A stretch of 64,000 nt of DNA from Xestospongia bergquistia (Eukaryota; Porifera; Demospongiae; Haplosclerida; Petrosiidae). The stretch's first letter is position 1. Each line of letters starts with the position of its first letter. Positions 1 through 9,034 of the stretch are shown in pieces. The DNA is taken from contig OZ014420.1 in the NCBI GenBank assembly GCA_963965975.1, positions 4,614,001 through 4,678,000 on the forward strand. Direction: 5' to 3'. The position numbers and the translations under genes are program-made. The notes beneath the pieces were generated by a model. The model did not search any database, had not been told where the DNA came from, and was given only the letters and a program-made list of their open reading frames with translations.

Positions 1-444
1 AGAGAATTGAAACAGAAAGAGATTGCATGAGTATAGTAGAGATAATAAGGCTGTTAAGATGATGATTAAACCTCATTTTTAATAGAAGACTATTCCATTC
101 TACCTAAAGAAAATCATTAATGTAAGTGCTTTCTGGCAGTCTCAGCATCGATTAGTATTGTATGATTATAATATTGAAAAGCCATTACATAATTTAGAAT
201 TTATACACCATTAATGTCAGCTCTTCTTTAAAAAAGACAATAAAACCACAAGAAGTTTATATAATTATGATTAACAAATTATCTGTTATATAAAGCATCA
301 TTGTAGCAATATATATTTTGAAGGAACATTAAAACTGTTGGTAAAAAATTTACTATCATATTAATTTGAGTATTTAGACATCACAGAGGAGGAGGATAGG
401 TCCAAGAAGGATCATATGATTCCTTTGTCCTAAAACCAAGTTCT

Positions 445-839
445 TTATTCTCTTTGTCTGTTGACAGAGTAGGAGGATAAGGTGCAGGATTGTAAGAAGG
501 AGGGGGCGAGTATTGTTGGATTAAAGGATGGAGGAGGCTCTTGAACTGTGGTTGAAGGTGTTGGAGGTGTGTCTAGCCTTGCTAACGAGATGGGAGGATG
601 GTTTGAAGTAGTTGAGCTAGGATGATCTGATGGTGTCCAAATTCGACTGACATTACGGAATGGATTTCTGATGTTACGGAATGGGTTTCTCACATTACGG
701 AATGGATTCTCAGGTAAATTAATCTTTCCTTTTTTATGTTGGTCTCTAATAAACAGTACTACAACAACAACAATAATCACAAATCCAATAACACATCCAA
801 TTGTAGCCCCAACAATAGTTCCAGTATGGTCAATTGTGT
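445..839 (-). CDS. Receptor C-terminal exon: transmembrane helix and NPF/proline-rich tail
   Basis: The exon opens after a TTTTCTAG acceptor and reads a hydrophobic stretch of about 23 residues (TIVGATIGCVIGFVII then a run of valines) followed by basic residues DQHKKGK. This is a transmembrane helix with a cytoplasmic stop-transfer signal. The tail of about 95 residues holds three 7-residue repeats NPFRNVR, NPFRNIR and NPFRNVS, then proline/threonine-rich sequence (TPPTPSTTVQEPPPSF), and ends at a stop at 445. NPF tripeptides are known ligands of EH-domain endocytic adaptors, so an internalisation role is possible but inferred. It is the last exon of the SRCR gene above by order and strand. 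Confidence 0.65.
653..715. repeat. Three 21-bp tandem repeats encoding NPF motifs
   Basis: The core TTACGGAATGG occurs three times at 21-bp spacing. Because the unit is a multiple of three it encodes a seven-residue repeat (NPFRN(V/I)(R/S)) in the receptor tail on the minus strand. Confidence 0.85.
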
Positions 840-1008
840 CTAGAAAATATTTTATAATAATATCAATTAAAGAAAAAACAATTTACAAGAACAAGATCTA
901 ATGGTGTTACTACTAGCAGTAGTACTAACTGAATCTGCAGGGTTAAAGAAAAGATGACTATTAAATTATCAAATTAGATGGTAAGCTAGTACTATTAAAA
1001 TATAGCAT

Positions 1009-1111
1009 GTTACTATAGCAACAGTGACTATATAATATATTGTCACTATGACAACAGTGACTATAATAATGTATTGTTACTATGGCAACAGTGACTATAT
1101 AATATATTGTC
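1009..1111. repeat. Tandem repeat of about 35 bp
   Basis: Three imperfect copies of a unit like TTACTATRGCAACAGTGACTATATAATATATTGTC follow one another in the intron between the tail exon and the last SRCR exon. Confidence 0.75.
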
Positions 1112-2178
1112 TTTATAGGTTAACTGTATTAAAACATCTACTTACAACAGGTAATGGTGTCATCTTCATCATGTCCACAGTTATAATCTTCACTGCCAGG
1201 ACAGATGCTCATATTGATAATAGGTATTATAACCTAATTGTTTACATGTTGCTATAGCTTCATATGATCCAAAAGAGTCATCACAAACTGTTCCCCATTG
1301 TCCATTACAATACACCTCTATCAGTCCTTCGCTGATATAGTTGCCTCCAGTGAGATGTACCATACTATTATATGGGTTGTTCCAAGTACGTAGAGTCTGT
1401 AAGGAAAGTTAGACATCCATCCATAATTATGACAGTCTATTCATTCACTATCCATCAATTAGTGTATCCATCCAGCTGTTGATTAATCCATCATCCATCC
1501 ATATGTCAGTCCATATATCATTCTAAAACTTATAGCATGTCACAGAGATGTCATTATTATCAGTACAAGAGCTACTGATAATACGACTCACAGTACATTG
1601 AAGTATTATTTGATATTGACTATTAGAACATGACACATCATCAAATAGAGCTGGTCTAAAATCAATACCAAACCTACAATCTATGATAATATTTATGATT
1701 TAGTAATAACTAGTAGTTTATAAACTAACAAGTCTTGTTCTGCATAAGACCAAGAAGAAGCTCCAGAATAAGTTAACTGATGACAAATGACATCAGCTTC
1801 AGTGATATTAAAACGACAGATATTACCCAATATCGTGAAGATGATGTCAATGAACCAACTCCATACATTACAACAAACCCAGAGGTATATGATTTAGAGT
1901 TTGTCCCATTTCTTGTTAATATAATTGTTCCAGATTGTGGTATACCTAATGAAAAGGAGCCAACAGGGCAACAGTAGCAATATATTTTACTACAATATAC
2001 ATATGTATTATCATTTAAATAAAACATTTCATGAAAAAGGCATTCAACTTCTTACGTCATGTTCAGGCCATGAACAGGCAGTAGACAAGTTTAATTCCTT
2101 TAATAGAAACACTACATATCTGAAACTATTATTGGTATATAAAAGTACACATGTAGCCTTTGTAAAACTCATCAGTGA

Positions 2179-4250
2179 GTGAGAATGGCTTCTTATTATG
2201 TTAAAAAAATATTGGAAAATCAATTCAACAAATTCAAAGTTAGTGTTCCCTCTAAATATTACTATAAGCCATTTCTCTATGATTTAAGGTTAGATTATAT
2301 AACAGCTGCAGTAACAATTTTTAACAGTCCATCTGAAAACACAATATCAGCAATAGAATCAATAACACAATTTTGACAATATTAATTCTTTCCATCTTCC
2401 TTTATATTGTTTGGATATAGAACTGTCTAGATATACTTTATTGAATCATATACTGGTAGCACTTTTTCATCATTAGCCAAAAGCAGTAGCAATGAAAATT
2501 GGAAAATATGCAAAGAAAGCTGCTAGAAACTAGCTTTAGCATTTCTCAAACAAACTTTAGTGATAATACTGGATTATGTTCTCATGTAACCTTTTTAACC
2601 AGCACCTATTACTTTGCATTTGTTATTGAAAATTGTTACTTCTTTAGGAATATCCTTCCACCACTTTCCCCTGATAATAGTGTACATCAACTTGTTATTT
2701 TGTTAAGTAATAACGGAGGTGGTTTTATGACACATTTGATAGCATTGTTTTATAAATACCAGCAGTTATGAAGCTTGTTTAACATCTTCAAGTTTTTGAA
2801 TTTTACTGACATATTGGCTTGTAACAATATTGGTACTGTCTTATATGTTATATTTGGAAGAATGTATCTCTAGACTGAATGGGTATACCCAGTTCATCAT
2901 TAACACTGACATTTTAGGTGGTGGTTCGAGGAATCTTTCTAAAATAAATATACATAATAATTCAGAGACACAAGTGACTTTCAGAAACAATGTTGGAAGA
3001 GCTGGATACACTTCAAAGAGAAGTTGCTACTTTGTCAAGTCAATAGTGATCATGATGTATCTTTAGTATTGAATTTTACTTCAACTGTTAAGATCAAACA
3101 TTATATCTTGATAATTGTGTTAATAAAACAATTCACAATTACTGCTGGTTCTAATGTTATATTAGATGTAAATTCAAGCCTTGCTAAACTTCCACTGTGA
3201 GATTATTTCTTGGTCAGAATATTACAGTAGAAGCAAATGCATCAGACTATTATGACAATCCCTTGCAATGTGTGGTAACTATAATTTTACTATGTGGTCA
3301 TCAATACATTAAATGTGAAAACTTTATTAACAGCTTTCATATTAGGATTTTTGGTAATATAATACCAAATCAATTCTGACCAATGGAACTAATCATCTTG
3401 ACTTTTACTTTCTTATAACAACAGAGGAGCTTATTACAATACTATAGTCTAAGCTTGCATTTCAATTTGATATTATATATAGACACTCAAGATACTCTAA
3501 ATATCAACTTGACTAAATGTCCTTCAGGTTATAAGTTTTATAAACATACAAGTACTTGTGTCTTTGTCAATAATTTGAACAAAAATATTAAATGTGATTG
3601 AAGCTTAAATCTAACCTGTGTTAAGCATGGTAATTGGTTTGGAGAAGTTGATAAAGAGTACATTACAGCATGATGTCAGTATCCTTATTGTAAGACATCT
3701 TTGGTATCCTGCCTTGATTGCTTCAAATGTGAAAACAGCATTCTTTGGCTACTTTTATACAACAGGTCTTCATATAGTGTATCATACTGGTCATGTGTAG
3801 GAGGAAGTTTGTAATAACTGTTGGTAAAATCTTTAATAGGACATCATTTGTGTATTGCATGTCACTCACATTAATTGCCACCAATTTCAACCAGTAGCCA
3901 GCAACCTTGCATTGGTAATTGTCTTTTAAATATGTCTTGGTTTTGTTCTTGTATTGTTTCTTAAGCTGACAAGTAAAGCTGGATCTGTTTGCCTGTTTGG
4001 ACCACTATTTGTTCTCACTACATTAGGTCAAATACCATTTGATCATTATGAAACATTGGAAGCACTAGCTTTGCATTTAACCATGTCATTTTTTCAATCT
4101 ATGTTCTACTTAACCTTGAAATTTTTGATCAAATCCCAGTGTTTCTTTGAAATAGTCCAATTTAACTTTTTTCTTTTCTTGGTCCAGTTTCATCGTCATG
4201 ATACTAATAGCCACAGTTATATTAGCTTGATGCTGTTCTAGATGCTTTCA
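2179..4250 (+). pseudogene. Decayed large cysteine-rich/beta-helix-like membrane protein
   Basis: Several open stretches in different frames form a broken gene on the plus strand. Around 2690-2770 and 2830-3060 there are N/G/T-rich segments (LLSNNGGGF; TFRNNVGRAG) like those of parallel beta-helix extracellular proteins. Near 3505-3800 a cysteine-rich segment reads KCPSGYKFYKHTSTCV, then CVKHGNWFGEVDKEYIT and SCLDCFKCENS, with in-frame TGA codons after KCD and after YITA. Around 3950-4240 hydrophobic segments suggest a multi-pass membrane part. The arrangement of Cys-rich CPxGY segment before membrane helices is my reading; I cannot name the family. Multiple stops and frame changes make a functional product unlikely. 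Confidence 0.45.
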
Positions 4251-5449
4251 CTCCATATAGTTCACCAGTGAAGTTTATATCTTTCTCTTATACTGGTCTC
4301 TAGTTGAAACATGCATTGACTTTATGCAATGGACAATTATAAATGGATTCCTTGTGATTTCATACTGTTGTTTTCACAGCTTTTATAAGTTATAAGATGA
4401 GTCTAACACAAATCAAACCTCTTCTGGATTAAATCCAATCTGATTATAAAGACAACCTTTGCTGGTACTCAAGTGTCTTCTGGTATTTGCTGTGATATGT
4501 AATATTGTACCATGCTTTTGGCTTATGTTGCTTCTTGCTTTAATCACCAGTGTTCACTTTATTTTTTAACCATATCAAAGTCGTAGGTTAAATAATAATG
4601 ACGACTTCATATATTTGGTTGACTTACTTGTACTTAGACTAGATTATGGAAAAGAAAGTTTTATTTATGCATTTATTATATATTTACTACTACTCTTGTA
4701 CATTATATTGAGATGTATATGACTTTCAATCAGACAAACTGGATTAAATTGATATATAAGACGAAGACAACAAGAGATTTGAGTGAAGAGGCAGTTGTTA
4801 AGTGTACAAGGGATGTCAGTCAATTCTGTTGGAATGACTGAGATAGATATCAAGTATAATATTTAGAACAACAATTAAGGGATCCAATGTTGAATGCTAC
4901 TTAGTTACACATTCTTGCTTCTTCTTATGCAGTATATAATTATAAATCTATAAGCTGTATTCTACAAGACATATATTTTTTGAAATTTCTTTTCTTAATA
5001 AGTGATTTTGTAGTACAAAACTGTTAAATCAGATTTACATAACAAGAACTTTAATACTGTTTGAAACAAAGGTTCTTCAAATCAATTTAATGTCATAATT
5101 ATGGAATATTTATTCATAATAACTATACCATTTTGCTTATATAAAAGCATTAACTTTCATTGGTTAGTCTACTTCAACATATATAACTGAGGCTCATGAA
5201 CAGTAGGGGGGGAGGGGGGGGGGGGGGTTTGGCTTGCTGATTTTATACTACCTAATATCAATAAAGGCTCACACACAGCTGCCAAAATGTTGGGTTAAAA
5301 ATTTTGGTAAAATTATTGTGACATGACTAGCCAAACAGACTGGGAATAAAGTAACTTATTAATTTGAATAATCCTAATAGAGACAGTTAATGTAAAGAGA
5401 AAATACGTATGAACACTACACAGGATTCATGAAAGATGATGTTATGTTC
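4251..5449. other. Non-coding stretch
   Basis: No convincing exon on either strand. AT-rich, with a G-rich tract at 5206-5227 noted separately. It ends at the left terminus of the transposon at 5450. Confidence 0.5.
5206..5227 (+). repeat. Poly-G tract
   Basis: A run of 22 bases that is all G except one A, in an otherwise AT-rich region. Could form a G-quadruplex or be an assembly/sequencing weak point. Confidence 0.9.
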
Positions 5450-5687
5450 TGTCACAAAAAATTTGGTCCGGGTGCAAAATTTGGACCTAGGACCAAACTT
5501 GGCAACAAAAAGTCTGCCAAATTAATTCCGCCTTGCAATATTTGGACCCAGGCGTCTCAGACTGTATAACTTGGTAAAGAGAAGTGGAATTTGACACATA
5601 CAAATTGATTTATCACTTCTTATGTTGTATGTACTTAAATGGAGAGCTTTAGCCACCTGGTGAAGTTTTCAAAGTGTCAAAAAAGCG

Positions 5688-5786
5688 ATGTCACAGCAGA
5701 GAGAAGATGGGAACCTGACAGAAGAAGCAATAAACTACATAGAAAACGGAACTTATGGCTCAGATTGTTCTGAAGAAAGCTATTAA
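5688..5786 (+). CDS. Possible short upstream exon or uORF of the Ulp1-like/PHD gene
   Basis: An ATG opens a 32-codon frame (MSQQREDGNLTEEAINYIEN...) ending in TAA at 5784-5786, just before a GTATGT donor-like site at about 5794. It has hydrophilic, protein-like composition and may be part of a 5' exon whose splice boundary I cannot place, or a remnant of the deleted N-terminal region. Confidence 0.25.
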   Translation: MSQQREDGNLTEEAINYIENGTYGSDCSEESY

Positions 5787-5809
5787 TTCTGAAGGTATGT
5801 ACACTTTAC

Positions 5810-6628
5810 ATGCTCTACTTCACTATTAGCTCTTTATCAATAGAATGTGTGGACCTAACAAACAAGGAAGATGTCCCCACAATATATTGGATACAAGAAT
5901 TAACATTGTTTCCATCAGACAAAAATTCATTGATCAATGGTAGGTGGCTGAGTGATGCACTCATCACTGCTGGACAGAAAGTCCTGAAAGATGCCTATCC
6001 ACACATTGGTGGACTTCAACCCACTATATTGGGGATGACATTGGCATTCGAAGTGCAGAGGAAACAATTTGTACAAGTACTTCACATCAATGAAAATCAC
6101 TGGATCACTGCTAGTAATATTGGCTGTCCTGTTGCAACTGTTGATATATTTGACTCTATGCGATGTACTAGACTATCATTTAGAGCTAAGGCACAGATTG
6201 CAGCAATGCTGTTCACAGACCAACCTGAAATAACTGTGCGTTTTCAGCCAGTTCAACTACAACATGGTACAAGTGATTATGGGGTTTTTTCATTGGCTTT
6301 TGCCACATCTCTTTGCGGTGGACAAACCCCAACACAAATAACCTACATTCAACATCAATTGAGGGACCACCTTTGTCACTGTCTTGAAAATAAGACAATT
6401 ACCCCTTTCCCTTGTCAGCAGCGAAAAAAGAAAGCAAAACAATATGTTGCTGGTATAAAATTCAGAGTATACTGCAAGTGTCGTCAACCAGAAGAGGGTA
6501 GAATGATTGAGTGCGAAGACTGCAAAGAATGGTATCATGAAGATTGTGTTGAAGTCCCAAGTGTCATTTGGCAGACTAACAGTCACATATCATGGATATG
6601 TGACTCTTGTATAAAAACTCTTAATTAA
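5810..6628 (+). CDS. Ulp1-like (C48-fold) protein with C-terminal PHD finger, catalytic Cys replaced by Tyr
   Basis: Single open frame of 272 residues inside the transposon. Residues about 45-165 resemble Ulp1/SENP cysteine peptidases: a histidine in ENHWI (H97), an aspartate in VDIFDS (D112), and a Q-H-G-T-S-D-Y-G block at 151-158. The family block is QxGxxDCG, so the nucleophilic cysteine position is Tyr157 (TAT at 6278-6280). Residues 222-267 form a PHD finger with ligands in Cys4-His-Cys3 order (C222, C224, C235, C238, H243, C246, C264, C267) and a preceding basic KKKAK. PHD fingers read histone tails. The product is therefore probably catalytically dead but could bind chromatin or SUMO-like partners. 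The frame is otherwise undamaged. The true 5' end may lie upstream and be spliced. Confidence 0.8.
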   Translation: MLYFTISSLSIECVDLTNKEDVPTIYWIQELTLFPSDKNSLINGRWLSDALITAGQKVLKDAYPHIGGLQPTILGMTLAFEVQRKQFVQVLHINENHWITASNIGCPVATVDIFDSMRCTRLSFRAKAQIAAMLFTDQPEITVRFQPVQLQHGTSDYGVFSLAFATSLCGGQTPTQITYIQHQLRDHLCHCLENKTITPFPCQQRKKKAKQYVAGIKFRVYCKCRQPEEGRMIECEDCKEWYHEDCVEVPSVIWQTNSHISWICDSCIKTLN

Positions 6629-6714
6629 TTGTAACATTATCTATATAATATAACCTATAATTACATAACTTGTACTGACTTTATTTAGATTAAATGCTAA
6701 ATCTTATTATAATC

Positions 6715-6950
6715 AGATCAAATTGGACTTGGGACCAAGTCTTGCTGCCAAAAGTAGACCTAGGTCCAAATTTTGTTGCAAAAAGTGGACCTATCTCTAG
6801 GAACAAATTTTGCAGTATAGGTCCAAATTAGGCAGCAAAATTTGGTCCTAGGTCCAAATTTAGCTTGCATAAATTGGACCTAGGTCCAAATTTTGCATGC
6901 AAAAATTGGACCTAGGTCCAATTTTAACTAGGAACAAATTTTCCATGACA
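6715..6950. repeat. Subterminal array of palindromic GGACCTAGGTCC motifs
   Basis: At least four copies or near copies of a GGACCTAGGTCCAAATTTTG-like unit in both orientations occupy the right end of the transposon. Related sequence lies at the left end (about 5461-5575). Such arrays are typical transposase-binding subterminal repeats. Confidence 0.75.
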
Positions 6951-7249
6951 GTTCAACTAATTGGACTATTATCACCTTATTGATTATTTTGTAAATATGA
7001 ATCTAATTACAGTACTGTATAAATAGTCTTGACTTTTCTGATTTTTGTAGTATTGTTGAGTATTGTTATCATCTGAGTATCTTAATAAAAAATATTTGTT
7101 ATAACTTAAAGGACATAACAGATGATGATACTGAAACTTTGACATGAGGAAGATACTGAAACTATCTGATAGGCAACAAACCAAAAATGCTTTTAATTTT
7201 CAAAATAGTGATTAAATTGTTTATTTCCCTAATGATAGAATAAAACTCA

Positions 7250-7435
7250 AAGAGAATTTACCATATGACTTTTATTCCTTCAGACTACTAACTTTAGTTG
7301 ACTTTTATTCTCACACAAATGCCTATTATAACTCATTTATCCAAGCAGCTGTTAGACATTGGAATCTATTGAATACATCCCAAGTAAACCAATCTACAGT
7401 GATATCTTTTAAACCTAAATTAATGATTTAACTAA
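7250..7435 (+). mobile_element. LINE 3' fragment (end of reverse transcriptase ORF)
   Basis: Translates to LPYDFYSFRLLTLVDFYS followed by NSFIQAAVRHWNLLN and a serine/phenylalanine/lysine end before a stop. The pattern 'NSFIP.AVRxWNSLP...SxxxFKxKL' is the common C-terminal end of animal LINE ORF2 proteins. Nothing further upstream is recognisable, so this is a 5'-truncated copy. Confidence 0.65.
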
Positions 7436-7629
7436 CTAATATTTCAAGTAAATATTACTTTTTTACTAGGGGATTTCATTGTATTAGTTCTCACTATGTA
7501 AATAATATCCTGTGTTCACTATTATTGACACAAATTTTCATTTCAAAAAGATGAGACTAAATGAATCAACTCTAGATGGATTATCCTATGACAGTGAATA
7601 TCTCTGTTTAGTAAAGTATCATTAGCTCA

Positions 7630-7725
7630 GTCTTGTAACTTAAAGGAAAATACTATAAGAATGACATTTTCTTTAGTCCAACTCCATCAGTCTCTCAATC
7701 AGTAAAGAGAAGCTGTACAGCTTCT
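7630..7725 (+). pseudogene. Fragment of NLR NACHT region
   Basis: The sequence around MTFSLVQLHQSLNQ matches the intact NLR gene near 10890-10940 (MTFSSSQLHQSLGQ), followed by a TAA at the equivalent of the next residues. It is an isolated piece of an NLR gene about 1 kb upstream of the intact copy. Confidence 0.65.
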
Positions 7726-7953
7726 GCTAGTTCTCCAGATATCAAATTTTTGAATCTCAATAATTTTTTACAAATTTTTACAATAATTATTTTTAACTGC
7801 ACTGCCTATGTTTTTTATTGCAAACTCTCTAATGATATAAAGAGGGCAATGTTACTAAAAATAGATAACGCCACTACAACTACCAACAATGGTCATAAAT
7901 GTGACAACACCCCTTTGTATAACTAACAGACTACTAGTGGGACTCTGTTGAAG

Positions 7954-8490
7954 CAGTGGCGTAGGAGCTGTAGCGACCGTAGCAGCCATGGCCGCTACAC
8001 TTTATCATAGTGATTAATATTCATAAATTGTTAATAATGAATAATAATTAATTTTACTACTCTAGCTCTTCCCTTTCTTTACACTTCATTGAATCTAAGA
8101 GTTACAGTTTGTCAAGGATTCCTATAAAGATGACTTTGACACTGAGCAGTTAAGTATGCAGTTACACGTGAATAAAGTGATGTCTTGCAATCTTCCTCAA
8201 TAATCGCAAAAGGACGCTCTCCACAGTTTCTCTTCAGTGATTGGATTTCTAAGGGAGTTTTCAGACTCACAAAGATCTTTAATACCAGAAGTCTGTAGGT
8301 TCGCTTGCCGGCTACAAACGCAGTTAGTGAAAGATCTTTCAGCTCCTTACATCGGGTTAAAAGCTACTTGAGAGCGACTATGAGCCAGACAAGACTTAAT
8401 AGTTTAATGGTGCTCCATGTGCACAAAACTCTTACTGATTCTCTGTCATTAATAGACATTGGCAACGATTTTGTCAAGGGTTCAAACTAG
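7954..8490 (+). mobile_element. Internally deleted hAT transposon remnant
   Basis: The segment starts with CAGTGGCGTAG, a typical hAT terminal sequence, and further on encodes LPATNAVSERSFSSLHR then VKSYLRATMSQTRLNSLMVL, the highly conserved hAT C-terminal dimerisation region. A TAG directly precedes the VRLPATNAV stretch, and no catalytic DDE region is present, so this is a deleted and inactive copy. I could not find the right terminal repeat with confidence. Confidence 0.75.
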
Positions 8491-8655
8491 AGAATCCAAT
8501 TAATCAAGTTAATCAATCCGTTCCATCCATTAATAACTAGCCACGCCTACGTATTATACCCATTGGCCTCTGCACTTAGAAATTACTTCCTACACCTTTA
8601 TGAAGTTAGCAGCGTGACCTCTTTCTACTTGTCTACTAGTCTATACTGTGTGGAG

Positions 8656-8662
8656 TATATAA
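8656..8662 (+). promoter_or_regulatory. Candidate TATA box of NLR gene
   Basis: TATATAA lies about 140 bases upstream of the start codon. The surrounding 150 bases (ACTATAGAGACAAGA, CTAGTCAATATGTAGAG) are conserved upstream of the related pseudogene, where the same TATATAA is at 38536-38542. Conservation across copies supports a promoter; the exact start site is unknown. Confidence 0.5.
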
Positions 8663-8802
8663 CATAGTGTTGATATATACTGACTATAGAGACAAGAGGT
8701 TAGTAGTAAACTAGTCAATATGTAGAGTATGTTTTCTTTTGATATGACATACTTACATAATATGAGAGATCGTAAGTTGACTTAATTATCTCTCAATGTA
8801 TT

Positions 8803-9034
8803 ATGATTAATACAAGTCAATGGAGAATTAGTATTGGGTTATGGTATTGTCATCAGATACCATATATTACTAAAAAGGGAACTACTACTGATATGTCAGG
8901 ATGGGTGGAGTCAATATGGTCTGGAGGATCAGGAGATGAGGGTGGTGGTAACCTGGCTTTTTCTTTAGCTATGTTTCTTTTGCTTCTTCTCATTTTATCG
9001 GGTGATATTGAACTAAATCCTGGACCTAAAATAG
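8803..9034 (+). other. 2A-like translational skipping leader exon
   Basis: This first exon ends with LSGDIELNPGP, which fits the 2A consensus D-x-E-x-N-P-G-P preceded by a hydrophobic helix. 2A peptides make the ribosome skip one peptide bond and release the upstream peptide. Here the released 74-residue leader would contain a signal-like hydrophobic stretch, and the NLR would start with proline. When skipping fails, the fused product could instead be secreted or membrane-targeted. Confidence 0.85.

Larger units (their letters stand above)
445..2027 (-). pseudogene. SRCR-domain single-pass membrane receptor, decayed
   Basis: Read on the minus strand, three exons are visible before the tail exon. 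The first (about 2027 to 1730) ends with residues like FNITEADVICHQL, an SRCR signature. The second (1673 to about 1522) has an SRCR C-terminal half (FDDVSC ... ISVTC). The third (1396 to 1146) reads EGLIEVYCNGQWGTVCDD followed by CKQLGY, the classic start of an SRCR domain, then switches frame to CPGSEDYNCGHDEDD. SRCR domains are extracellular cysteine-rich ligand-binding modules. Damage: the second exon ends in ATAAGT where a GTAAGT donor is expected, the third exon has a frameshift with about 30 residues of the domain core missing, and a further frameshift lies near 1830. Either a pseudogene or an unusual allele; the tail exon is still open. Confidence 0.7.
5450..6950 (+). mobile_element. 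1.5-kb DNA transposon carrying an Ulp1-like/PHD gene (possibly Ginger-related)
   Basis: The left end starts TGTCA at 5450 and the right end finishes TGACA at 6950. The tetranucleotide GTTC lies immediately outside both ends (5446-5449 and 6951-6954), as a target-site duplication would. The ends are imperfect inverted repeats sharing AAAATTTG and AAAATT-GGACCTAGG. The right flank (6715-6930) repeats the palindromic motif GGACCTAGGTCC several times. The only gene inside encodes a Ulp1-like fold plus PHD finger and no transposase is present, so the element is non-autonomous. Ginger1 transposons are known to have short target duplications, Gypsy-like termini and transposases with C-terminal Ulp1 or OTU protease domains; an internally deleted relative would look like this. 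The published Ginger1 target preference (CCGG/CCGT) is not seen, so the family call is tentative. Confidence 0.7.

Noticed and set aside
6213-6586. Minus-strand open frames opposite the Ulp1/PHD gene
   Set aside because: They are antisense shadows of a well-supported coding frame, with no motifs of their own.
5810-6628. Calling the Ulp1-like protein an active SUMO protease
   Set aside because: The position of the catalytic cysteine is tyrosine (codon TAT at 6278-6280), so peptidase activity is unlikely.
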